Assembly: GCA_022510955.1 (NCBI GenBank)
Contig: JAFLSM010000010.1
Span: 1 to 56,753, forward strand
Origin: Ruminococcus sp.
Lineage (GTDB): Bacteria > Bacillota > Clostridia > Oscillospirales > Acutalibacteraceae
Direction: 5' to 3'
Length of the DNA stretch: 56,753 bases
The first letter of the stretch is position 1; each line of letters begins with the position of its first letter. Positions 21,055 through 30,437 of the stretch are shown here, one piece after another. The notes under the pieces are model-generated. The model was not told the origin of the DNA, did not search any database, and was given only the letters and a program-made list of their open reading frames with translations. The translations under genes and the position numbers were made by a program.

Positions 21055-22154
21055 TCTTTTCCCTCATATATCCTATAAATTTTATCATAAGCTGTGGCTA
21101 CACTATATCCAGCTTCATCAATTAACAATACATATCGTTCGCAATTCTGTCTTTTAGCATCACATATACTGTGTATCCAAGCATTTTTATCCTCCAACGG
21201 TAATGGCTGAACCAGATCTGTAAGGAAAGCATCTTTTGGAATATTATCGGATACAATGCAGGGCAATCCGTTTGTTTGGGCCTCCAACAAAGCAAGAGGT
21301 GTTCCCTCTCTGAGCGATGGAAATGCAAACACATCAAACGCACTTAGATACTCATGTACATTCATTACTTGCCCACAAAAAATAACACTTTTACCAACAC
21401 CGTTGTCCTCTACTATTTTTTTTAATCTTGAGGTATTCTCCTCATTTCCGCCCCCAAGCAACAACAAAACTGTTTTGGGATTTTGCTCTATTATTTTAGG
21501 CAACAATGTAATTAAAAACTCTTGATTTTTTAATGGAATAAGAGTGCCGGAATGCCCTATAATAAAAGTATCTTCCAAACCGTATTGTTTACGTATTAGA
21601 TTTCTACTCTCCTCTGAGTACTTAAAATCTGTAGTATCAATACCATTATTTATTACAATTCCCTTTTTTTCAAACGCTCTCTTTCCAAATAGCCAATATC
21701 CCGCCTGAATTCCACAAGCAAAATAATGGTTAGCCGAAAATTTAATAACTCCCCTCATAAAACCTTGATAAAGTTTTTGAAGCCAAGAAACTTTTCTCTC
21801 CGTTTTTGTGGTATGCGAATGAGCTATTCTACAGGGGATGTGCTGAATCTTTGCTAAAAAAAGTGTAATTCCGGAGTTAAACATTGTATGGGAATGTATA
21901 GCAATATAATTATTTTCATCCATCAATTTTTTTAGCATTTTAATAAACCGGAAATAACCTGAACTTGGTTGAGGAAAAGTGAAAACCTTATCGCCTTTTT
22001 TCTCTATTTCGGCTCCATACACATTATCTATTCCTTCAAAAACAATATAATGAAACTCAAACTCGCCATTGGGAGCATACTTACTTATATTAGCCGCAAC
22101 CCTTTCTGCTCCACCAACCTGAAGTCCACCGGATATAATCAAAACTTTTTTCAT
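21051..22154 (-). CDS. Glycosyltransferase family 4 (EpsF-like)
   Basis: ISGGLQVGGAERVAANI...GHSGTLIPLKNQEFLI...FPSLREGTPLALLEAQTNGLPCIVSD. Confidence 0.92.
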   Translation of the reverse strand: MKKVLIISGGLQVGGAERVAANISKYAPNGEFEFHYIVFEGIDNVYGAEIEKKGDKVFTFPQPSSGYFRFIKMLKKLMDENNYIAIHSHTMFNSGITLFLAKIQHIPCRIAHSHTTKTERKVSWLQKLYQGFMRGVIKFSANHYFACGIQAGYWLFGKRAFEKKGIVINNGIDTTDFKYSEESRNLIRKQYGLEDTFIIGHSGTLIPLKNQEFLITLLPKIIEQNPKTVLLLLGGGNEENTSRLKKIVEDNGVGKSVIFCGQVMNVHEYLSAFDVFAFPSLREGTPLALLEAQTNGLPCIVSDNIPKDAFLTDLVQPLPLEDKNAWIHSICDAKRQNCERYVLLIDEAGYSVATAYDKIYRIYEGKE

Positions 22155-22224
22155 GATATAGTGCTCCTTGCCTATAATACACCTGCATATTTATTGTCAA
22201 AAGCTCTCATCTAATGTTTTTTCA

Positions 22225-23223
22225 TTATTTCAATCTATAATAAAAAGCAAGCAATTCTACAGTTTTTTTAATGCCGCATACAGAACATAGAAAATGAACT
22301 GCATGTACTTTTTTTACATTATTATACCGCAATAGCCACTTTAGTTTTTTTAAGCGTATAATAATATCTTTATAATTTAAACTCTTTTTTATATTTCCTG
22401 CCAATCCCAATAACATTGCATACTGATAAGCCCAATATTCATAATAGATATTCAATAAATCATCATTTTCGGAATTCTTTTCTGCATATTGAATGCCGTT
22501 TTCTATAGCATTCAGTACATCAACAACATTTTTTTCTTTTATTGCAGAAGTAATTGAACCGCTTGTTCTACGGATTCGCTTATAAAATGTGCTGGAATAA
22601 ATATTTATACTCTTGCAATGAACCATAACCCTTGCCGACCACTCAATATCTTCTCCACTAAGCAGACCTTTGACAAAAAATAAATCATTATTTAAAAAGA
22701 ACTCTCGACGCAATACTTTTACATAAGAAGCACTGAAATATTGGTTTGTATAAACCATATGTCTCAGAATAGATTCTTTCTTATGCTCTATATTTTTCGG
22801 TAGAATCGGCTTTCTTTCTTTTACCAATTTACCATTTTCATCTAATATTTCTACTCCAAAACATAATACATCTAATCCGCTTTTTGATGTAATAATATTA
22901 TTAATATCAAAAAGAGCATTGGCATCTTCCCACATATCATCGCTATCAACAAACATCAAATAATTTCCTGTTGCTGAATTAATTCCCGTATTTCTCGCTT
23001 CTGATGCTCCGCCATTTTTTTTATGAATACACATAATTCTTGAATCACCTGACGCTAATTCATCGCAAAGTTGGCTGCTTCCGTCTGTTGAACCGTCATC
23101 CACAAGTATTACTTCAAAATTACTAAATGTCTGTTCCAAAATACTGTTGATACAACGAGGTAATTCTTTAACAGTATTATAAACAGGAATAATTATACTA
23201 AATTCCGGTATTAATTTATTCAT
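22225..23223 (-). CDS. Glycosyltransferase family 2
   Basis: FSIIIPVYNTVKELPRCINSILEQTF...LVDDGSTDGSS...FVDSDDMWED. Confidence 0.9.
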   Translation of the reverse strand: MNKLIPEFSIIIPVYNTVKELPRCINSILEQTFSNFEVILVDDGSTDGSSQLCDELASGDSRIMCIHKKNGGASEARNTGINSATGNYLMFVDSDDMWEDANALFDINNIITSKSGLDVLCFGVEILDENGKLVKERKPILPKNIEHKKESILRHMVYTNQYFSASYVKVLRREFFLNNDLFFVKGLLSGEDIEWSARVMVHCKSINIYSSTFYKRIRRTSGSITSAIKEKNVVDVLNAIENGIQYAEKNSENDDLLNIYYEYWAYQYAMLLGLAGNIKKSLNYKDIIIRLKKLKWLLRYNNVKKVHAVHFLCSVCGIKKTVELLAFYYRLK

Positions 23224-24122
23224 AATTCCGCCTTCTCAAGAAGATATTTTTTATTCCAATAATGATACAGTGTAACTCCCGGAACATATGATATAAGAGT
23301 TAACAGTTTATTCTCATTTTCTTTTACTATCCTACCAAAGCCAATATGTGCAAACTTACTGTAACACACATATAGAATACCTTTTTTGATTCTTGTTTTA
23401 ATCGGTAAGCGTTTATCCATATAAATTCGGGAATTAAATCGTCCGCCTTGCGGATTCATTATACGCATTTTTCTTCCTGCTTTTGTCAACCCGTCTTCCA
23501 GATAATCACACAAGTAAATAACCTTATTGATATATACTCCTTTAGACTCAAGTTCAATAAAAAGGAATGACGAACCTTCTCCTATAAAACGCTCTCCTTC
23601 AAAAACCGGAAAAGGATGTTTTATAAATAGAGACGCACGATAAGTATCGCAGCAATCTCTTCCGTTTTTTCCAATTCGCGGTTCATTCAAGGTATCTAAT
23701 GGAATATCTTCATGCTCTACATAGCAAATGGGCTCAGTTTCTGAAAATCCTTTCAAAAATATAACTTGTCCCACATCTGTGCAAGTACTATATTTTTCCC
23801 ATGCATTTAGAATCTGTTCCACTGCATCGGCTGTAAAACGATCATCACTGTCTAAAATCACAACATACTGACCTTTTATATACTCGTGAGATTTATTAAG
23901 AGCCGTATGCTTTCCACCATTGACCTTATAAACATAATCAATACACATATCAGGAGCATCATTTTGAAAGCCCGCTACAACTCCACTGGTATTATCCGTG
24001 CTGCCATCATCAACTATTAACCATTGAAAATCCTTACAAGTCTGATTTTTCAATGATTTCCAACACTCTGACAAGCATTTTGCTCTATTATATGTTGCAG
24101 TAATAATTGTTAACTTAGGCAT
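23220..24122 (-). CDS. Glycosyltransferase family 2
   Basis: LTIITATYNRAKCLSECWKSLKNQT...IVDDGSTDNTSG...ILDSDDRFT. Confidence 0.9.
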   Translation of the reverse strand: MPKLTIITATYNRAKCLSECWKSLKNQTCKDFQWLIVDDGSTDNTSGVVAGFQNDAPDMCIDYVYKVNGGKHTALNKSHEYIKGQYVVILDSDDRFTADAVEQILNAWEKYSTCTDVGQVIFLKGFSETEPICYVEHEDIPLDTLNEPRIGKNGRDCCDTYRASLFIKHPFPVFEGERFIGEGSSFLFIELESKGVYINKVIYLCDYLEDGLTKAGRKMRIMNPQGGRFNSRIYMDKRLPIKTRIKKGILYVCYSKFAHIGFGRIVKENENKLLTLISYVPGVTLYHYWNKKYLLEKAEL

Positions 24123-24137
24123 AATAACACTACCTCA

Positions 24138-25367
24138 CTATTTTTTTAACATTCTGCTGCTATTAGCTTTTCTCAATTTAGCTCTTAAATCATCCGGGAT
24201 GACAGCACTTACGGAAAGTAATATTCTTTTTAGTTTTTGCTTTCCCGACATTCCGGCGCGGTATGTTTTTATTGCTTTCATCACATCTGTTTGTGATTTC
24301 AATACTTCCATCGCCTTATCATGCAATTCCCGCTGATGATAACCGCCCATATTCTGAGCTGACATCATTTCGGCAGCGTCACCTGCATTCAACTGATTCA
24401 ATACTTGGATCTGCTCCAGTCTGAGGATGGCTTCTCTTCCACGCTCGGTACAAGCAAACACAGCAGAAACACCATCACTTCGATGTTGGAATCTCTTTCC
24501 CCAGTAATCACCCAGACGAATATCAGCCATAGATTTGTGCTGTCTCATACGGCATTTATAGCAACTGTCTCCCAACAGTACATTCTCAAAAAACACCTGC
24601 CAGAATAATGTTTTTTCTCTGGAACCGTAATATGTTCTTCCGTCTGCTTCTACTTTTAAGCAATAACTATGCCAATCATTCTTTTTATAACGAAACTGAA
24701 CAGAGTCAAATTGAGAAGCTTTTAGTTTTTTGCCGATTATTTTACATTGCTCATCCCATAACTTATAGGATGGTACGCCATGACAAAAAATTTCTACAAG
24801 CAGGAACTGATCTCTTACCTTAAAGTTCTCACTGCTCTTTGCAAACCCGGCAATCTGGCAAGGCGTTCCAAAAACTACATATTGATTATCCTTGTTCTTT
24901 CTTGCATGATTAAGAGCTAGTCTGAATGCTTGCTCCGGATTGCTTTGCAAGTATTTTGACCCTGCAAAACCAGCTAATTGGTCTGCTTTATCTGCAATAC
25001 GATGTTCAGCCTGATTAACCTTTGTGTTATATACTACACCAATTACCTGCTTTCCATCACATATAGCCTGATTAGCAAGTTCATTTGCAATACCGCCTGA
25101 TGAACATCTTTTCACTGTTTTTTCATCTTTGCTCTGCAAAGCGTACAAAGGAACATCAAATAGGCTGACCCCTTGAATCTCTTCGTCATATCGTGTGCAT
25201 ACTTTTTTACAAAGTCCGCAATTTATACAATTATTTTTGTCCACTACCGCTGTAAAAAAACCAGCATCATTTAATTTTAAATTTACTGCTTCCTTTGGGC
25301 AAACAGCAGTACAGGCACCACAACCGGAGCAGTCAAATTCGGCTTTTTCAAAAATATTATTGCACAT
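24138..25367 (-). CDS. Coenzyme F420 hydrogenase/dehydrogenase beta-subunit family protein with N-terminal ferredoxin domain
   Basis: CSGCGACTAVCPKEAV and CINCGLCKKVC 4Fe-4S motifs; YVVFGTPCQIAGF; DIRLGDYWG. Confidence 0.88.
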   Translation of the reverse strand: MCNNIFEKAEFDCSGCGACTAVCPKEAVNLKLNDAGFFTAVVDKNNCINCGLCKKVCTRYDEEIQGVSLFDVPLYALQSKDEKTVKRCSSGGIANELANQAICDGKQVIGVVYNTKVNQAEHRIADKADQLAGFAGSKYLQSNPEQAFRLALNHARKNKDNQYVVFGTPCQIAGFAKSSENFKVRDQFLLVEIFCHGVPSYKLWDEQCKIIGKKLKASQFDSVQFRYKKNDWHSYCLKVEADGRTYYGSREKTLFWQVFFENVLLGDSCYKCRMRQHKSMADIRLGDYWGKRFQHRSDGVSAVFACTERGREAILRLEQIQVLNQLNAGDAAEMMSAQNMGGYHQRELHDKAMEVLKSQTDVMKAIKTYRAGMSGKQKLKRILLSVSAVIPDDLRAKLRKANSSRMLKK

Positions 25368-26460
25368 TAATATTCTCCAACGATGTTTTTAAATAATTCT
25401 CACTGTGTTCAATCAACTTATCCAATTTTTTGTCCACCATTTGATAGTCGATATTCTTTTGCAAAATCCTTTCAAGATTCTGCTCAGTGATATCAGTCAA
25501 CCTTCTGTCTTCTAATCCTGTAGTTTTAAGAAGAGATTCCAGTTTGAAAGCATTAATGGATTCTCTTATAAACACTGCAACGTTACAATGATTTTTAATT
25601 GCAACAACACTTCCATGGAATGTATCAGTCACTACGCAGGATGCTTCACGAAAGTAGCTATACCACTCTTCAGCATTACAAACTATATTTTTATCGCACC
25701 ATTTATGATATGTACCGACTGATACAGTCAGCAATTTATGTTTTTTTGCATATGACTTAATCTCACGAATTTCATTTGGATTGGTCATATTGCAATCATA
25801 AGCATAAACAAGCAGGTATTTTTTACGAATTGGCTTTACTTTAGTAAAAAACTTTTTTCCGCTATACAAAATAACAGGGTCACACACCATGGGAACCTTG
25901 CGACCTGTCATAGAATCTATCATCTGCTGAGTGTGCAAATCTCTTGCTGACAGTGCATACATATTTTGCAGACCCTTCTGCACTATTTCATAGCAGTTAA
26001 ATTCCTTAAGCAATTCTTCTGTAGTTCTGCCAAAAGCAGGAGCGTAGGCGATTGCAGGTACATTCCCTAAGCCACAGCCATACATCATCTTATTACAGCC
26101 AACATCAATACTAAATACTTCATCGCTTCCGATTATAATTGCATCACAACCGCTATGATCATAAGGAGCAGTTTCAACATTCTGAAAGGCTTTCTTCAAT
26201 GCCATAACCTTTCTCGTGTTAAAAACTGTAAGTCCAAAGCCTTTATCCAGCAAATAATTTTTTATGTAGTAACCTATAGCACCTACTGAAGCACTATTTT
26301 TACTGGCTTCTGATTTATTAAAATCAAAGTTTTTTTCATATGTCAGAATAATAACCTGATGTCCATGTTCTTCCAACCAATGTTTCATAGCATACATTTG
26401 TAGCTGTGCACCTTGATTATAAACGCTATAATGTGTTAAAATTCCTATCTTCATAGGCAA
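25357..26460 (-). CDS. Polysaccharide pyruvyl transferase family protein
   Basis: KIGILTHYSVYNQGAQLQMYAM...IIIGSDEVFSID...VVTDTFHGSVVAI. Confidence 0.9.
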   Translation of the reverse strand: MPMKIGILTHYSVYNQGAQLQMYAMKHWLEEHGHQVIILTYEKNFDFNKSEASKNSASVGAIGYYIKNYLLDKGFGLTVFNTRKVMALKKAFQNVETAPYDHSGCDAIIIGSDEVFSIDVGCNKMMYGCGLGNVPAIAYAPAFGRTTEELLKEFNCYEIVQKGLQNMYALSARDLHTQQMIDSMTGRKVPMVCDPVILYSGKKFFTKVKPIRKKYLLVYAYDCNMTNPNEIREIKSYAKKHKLLTVSVGTYHKWCDKNIVCNAEEWYSYFREASCVVTDTFHGSVVAIKNHCNVAVFIRESINAFKLESLLKTTGLEDRRLTDITEQNLERILQKNIDYQMVDKKLDKLIEHSENYLKTSLENINVQ

Positions 26461-26465
26461 TACCT

Positions 26466-27593
26466 CTAAAATTCCAAATCATATATACTTGCAAGTTCTT
26501 TCTTCACTGCATTTGTCGTATATGCCTGAGCCTTATCAAAACCCTTATTTCCCATATCCACAGAATTATCTTTTGACTTATAGATTTTATATATTTTTTG
26601 AGTCAAGGCATCAACATCACTCGGATTAACTAAATATCCAGTTCTTCCATTTTCAACTAATTCATTATGTCCACGATTTTCAGCCGCAATCACCGTTTTT
26701 TTGCAAAGCATTGCTTCAAGAATATTGAGCGGCATTCCTTCTCTGTGACTACAGGATACAATTAAATCAACAGCAGGTGTCAGCAAAAAAAGATCTGTAC
26801 GATATCCAAGAAATTTAATCACTTCATCAAGTCCAAGCTCTGAAACTTGTGCTTTCAGTTTATGCTCCAAAGGACCATTGCCTGCAAGCAAAATTTTCAA
26901 ATTTGAAATCTTACCTTTCAAATTTGCAGCTGCGGCAATCAAGGTTTTCTGGTCTTTATTTTCATTCAGCTCGCCTGTACATAAAATTGTAAATTCATCA
27001 CCTTGCAACCCTTCTGCACGAAGACGCTGAACTTTTTCATTTTCACTGATTGTATGATAGCGTTCTGTACTTACGCCAACTCCGTGAATATGAGCAACAT
27101 TGCATGGAAATTTCGCTTTTGCAAGCTTATAGTCTTCTTCGTTAACAGTAATCAGCTTATCACAAAATCTCGACATAATTTTTTCTATCGGATAAAACAC
27201 AAGCCAATTCTTTCGTGAAGCACCATTATAAAAATGGAAACCATGTGCTGTATAAAAAACCTTTGTACCGTTCTTTCTTGACTTTTTTGCCGCCAATCTT
27301 GTTACAATACTACCCATTGGAGTATTGCAATGAATTATATCATAATGCTCATTTTCGATAATTTTTTTCAACTCTTTATAAGCCTTGATATTATCTGTGC
27401 TCTTTGGAGAACGCGAAAAAGGAAGATTGTAAACTTTATCAGCGAAATCCAGTTTTAATCCATTTTTTTCAGCCAAATTATCTTTCGCCGCCACATGTAC
27501 TTCATATCCATAAGCGTGAAGCAATTCTACCAAAGGTCTATGAAATTGACAAATATGACTTTGAACAGTTGCAGTTAATAAAACTTTATTCAA
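26466..27593 (-). CDS. Glycosyltransferase family 4
   Basis: VLLTATVQSHICQFHRPLVELL...LCTGELNENKDQKTLI...SCSHREGMPLNILEAMLCKK; likely TTG start at 27593 with AGGGG RBS. Confidence 0.9.
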   Translation of the reverse strand: MNKVLLTATVQSHICQFHRPLVELLHAYGYEVHVAAKDNLAEKNGLKLDFADKVYNLPFSRSPKSTDNIKAYKELKKIIENEHYDIIHCNTPMGSIVTRLAAKKSRKNGTKVFYTAHGFHFYNGASRKNWLVFYPIEKIMSRFCDKLITVNEEDYKLAKAKFPCNVAHIHGVGVSTERYHTISENEKVQRLRAEGLQGDEFTILCTGELNENKDQKTLIAAAANLKGKISNLKILLAGNGPLEHKLKAQVSELGLDEVIKFLGYRTDLFLLTPAVDLIVSCSHREGMPLNILEAMLCKKTVIAAENRGHNELVENGRTGYLVNPSDVDALTQKIYKIYKSKDNSVDMGNKGFDKAQAYTTNAVKKELASIYDLEF

Positions 27594-27650
27594 TATATAT
27601 CCCCTAACTTGTGATACTTTCAAAAATATAATATCAACGGACAAATTATA

Positions 27651-28850
27651 TTATAATGTCATCTTTTTGCCGCTTGCCAAAAGTGTTACGCCATTTACAG
27701 AATCTTCAAATTCACCACTACAAAATTTGCATTTACATTTTGGTTCATAATCATGAGGCTCTGTATATGTTGTCAATTTACCTTCAAAATTTCTCAAGAC
27801 ATACTTTCTGTGTCCTTGAGAAATAATATGATTAGGCATAATCGGTATTTTACCACCGCCACCAGGTGCATCTATAACAAATGTAGGAACTGAAAAACCT
27901 GTGGTATGTCCTTGTAATGCTTCGATTATCTCAATCCCCTTAGATACAGATGTTCTGAAATGAGACAAACCAAGAGAAAGATCGCACTGATAGATATAAT
28001 AGGGGCGAACTCTTATTTTAACAAGCTTTCTTACAAGCTCTCTCATTACATGAATGCAATCGTTTACACCTGCCAAAAGCACGCTCTGATTACCTAACGG
28101 TATTCCGGCATCAGCCAACATAGCACAAGCTTTTTCGGATTCAGGAGTAATTTCGTTCGGATGGTTAAAATGCACATTAATCCAAAGTGGATGGTATTTT
28201 TTTAGCATATTGCACAACTCAGGAGTAATTCGCTGAGGCATAACCACCGGAGTTCTGGTTCCTATTCTAATAATCTCAACATGCTCAATTTCACGTAGAT
28301 TTTTGAGAACATATTCAATTTTTTCGTCAGACATTGTCAATGGGTCGCCCCCGGAAATCAAAACATCTCTGACCTCCTTATGACTGCGAATATATTCTAT
28401 GCTTTTATCTATTTGTTCCTTACTTAATGCAGTATCATTCTGCCCCGAAAATCGTCTTCGGGTACAGTGTCTGCAATACATAGAACATTGATTAGTTACT
28501 AAAAATAACACTCTGTCAGGATAACGATGGGTTAAACCCGTACACGGAGAATCTGTTTCTTCATGAAGGGGATCTCTCTGATCTTCCGGAGCAAAATAGG
28601 TTTCTTTGTTGTCAGGGACAGCCTGTTTTCTGACAGGATCGTCAGGATTATCAGGATCTATCAACGAAAGATAATATGGTGTAATTGCCATTCTATACTT
28701 GCAAAGGCACTTATCTATATTATTTTTTTCATCATCCGTCAAATTAAAATAATTTGACAGCTGTTCGGCATCCGTTATTCTGTTTTTAAATTGCCAATGC
28801 CAATCATTCCAGTTTTCGTCGGAAACCTCTGAAAAAAAACGTCTACTCAT
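27651..28850 (-). CDS. kamA: Lysine 2,3-aminomutase (radical SAM)
   Basis: Radical SAM CSMYCRHC; PLP region; YYIYQCDLSLGLSHFRT and FVIDAPGGGGKIPIMPN retain the two Asp residues expected for lysine rather than glutamate; start 28850 with GGAGG RBS. Confidence 0.92.
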   Translation of the reverse strand: MSRRFFSEVSDENWNDWHWQFKNRITDAEQLSNYFNLTDDEKNNIDKCLCKYRMAITPYYLSLIDPDNPDDPVRKQAVPDNKETYFAPEDQRDPLHEETDSPCTGLTHRYPDRVLFLVTNQCSMYCRHCTRRRFSGQNDTALSKEQIDKSIEYIRSHKEVRDVLISGGDPLTMSDEKIEYVLKNLREIEHVEIIRIGTRTPVVMPQRITPELCNMLKKYHPLWINVHFNHPNEITPESEKACAMLADAGIPLGNQSVLLAGVNDCIHVMRELVRKLVKIRVRPYYIYQCDLSLGLSHFRTSVSKGIEIIEALQGHTTGFSVPTFVIDAPGGGGKIPIMPNHIISQGHRKYVLRNFEGKLTTYTEPHDYEPKCKCKFCSGEFEDSVNGVTLLASGKKMTL

Positions 28851-28926
28851 TTTTACCTCCAAATCATCAGGTTGATATAATTCCTTTATCAATTAAATTA
28901 ATCATATCTGATGTTATAATACAGAT

Positions 28927-30399
28927 TTATAATGTTCTCATAGTCCACTTAAAATATATCCAAAAAACAGGGGCCATACCTTTAATAAACGCATAAGGAA
29001 AGGCTTTTCTTATTGCAACATCAAGATGCATTGATCGACTTGCTTTAAACAAAATACAATCTCCTCTTTTGTGAACATTCTTTATCTTTTTCACCAAATC
29101 CGCCATATTGTTCTCGTGATAGCAAACCAAATCTCTGGTAAGTGAATCGTGGATTTTTTGAGATTTTTCACCATAAGTTATAAGCACATCGATATTTGAA
29201 TTCGAAATACTTTCAGCTATATTGCGATATATATCATCTTCAAAACCATCTATCTCTCCAATATCTCCCAATACTGCAATTTTTCTTCCTTTTCCTAAAC
29301 ATTTCATATCATCTATTACCTTTATTGATAAGGCTATAGATTTTGCACTTGCATTATAACAATCGGCGTATATCTTTGTACCAAAAGAACTATATGTATT
29401 CTGTCTGAATCCAAGAGGTTTGTATTTTAATAAGCCTCTAACTATCTTGTTTGAAGGAATCCCCTGTATTCTACCGCATACATAAGCCATTTGCGCATTG
29501 TAAATATTATGAACTCCACTTATCGGAAGTGTGATATTAACACATTCATCCAAATAGTGCAAATCAAAACTTAAACTGTTAGCATTGGACTTAATATTAT
29601 CAGCAAAGCAGTCGGCGGTTTTATCCTTTATAGATACTTTTATAACCTTTTGACTAAATTGTACCTTTGATGAATTTGGATCGTCTCCATTAATAATAAC
29701 AATTCCATTTTTATCCATACCCGCAGTAATATCACATATTGCACGCATGATGTTTTCTTCACTACCCAATTCACCTATATGGGATTTATCCATATTTGTA
29801 ATGCAGGCAATCTGAGGTTTCAAAACTTCCGAAGCATTCTTGGCATTAAAAGGATCGCTCTCATTAACTTCCTGCACAAAAAGCTCAGCTTTTTTATCAA
29901 AACGCTGAATTTCAAATCCAACATATTCAAAAGTGTTTCCGTTTGTAACATTACAGAAGGTATTGTATTGAGAAGAATAAACACAATTAATATAATTCTT
30001 TGTAGTTGTTTTTCCGCAAGAACCTGTGATTACAGTTGTAGGAATCCGTATTTTGTCATACATAGGCTGTAAAATACGGTTTAGTGACTTAAGAACATCG
30101 TCCACAATAATACATGGATAATCGCCTATCTGATGACTGCACAGTAACGCGCGTGCACCATTTTTCATTGCATTATGAGCGACAGTATCTTCATCCCTCT
30201 CATAATGGACAAATAAGCAATCCTTAATAAAAACTCCCTCGAAACAACAAATCATAGGAAACTTTTTATCCAAATCCACTCTATTAGGATAACCGATATG
30301 CAATATATCACATATTTGTCTAATCGACAAAAGCTCATCCTTGTGCGTTTTCATTATTCTTTTTGCTTTTTTATTTCTTGCAAACCCCAATAAATCCAT
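28927..30399 (-). CDS. MurF-like Mur ligase family protein
   Basis: VITGSCGKTTTKNY P-loop; MDKSHIGELGSEENIMRA; ADCYNASAKSIALSI...GRKIAVLGDIGEI, all MurF-type motifs. Confidence 0.88.
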   Translation of the reverse strand: MDLLGFARNKKAKRIMKTHKDELLSIRQICDILHIGYPNRVDLDKKFPMICCFEGVFIKDCLFVHYERDEDTVAHNAMKNGARALLCSHQIGDYPCIIVDDVLKSLNRILQPMYDKIRIPTTVITGSCGKTTTKNYINCVYSSQYNTFCNVTNGNTFEYVGFEIQRFDKKAELFVQEVNESDPFNAKNASEVLKPQIACITNMDKSHIGELGSEENIMRAICDITAGMDKNGIVIINGDDPNSSKVQFSQKVIKVSIKDKTADCFADNIKSNANSLSFDLHYLDECVNITLPISGVHNIYNAQMAYVCGRIQGIPSNKIVRGLLKYKPLGFRQNTYSSFGTKIYADCYNASAKSIALSIKVIDDMKCLGKGRKIAVLGDIGEIDGFEDDIYRNIAESISNSNIDVLITYGEKSQKIHDSLTRDLVCYHENNMADLVKKIKNVHKRGDCILFKASRSMHLDVAIRKAFPYAFIKGMAPVFWIYFKWTMRTL

Positions 30400-30437
30400 T
30401 TTTTATCATCCTTATACAAATAGTCAATATAAATTAC

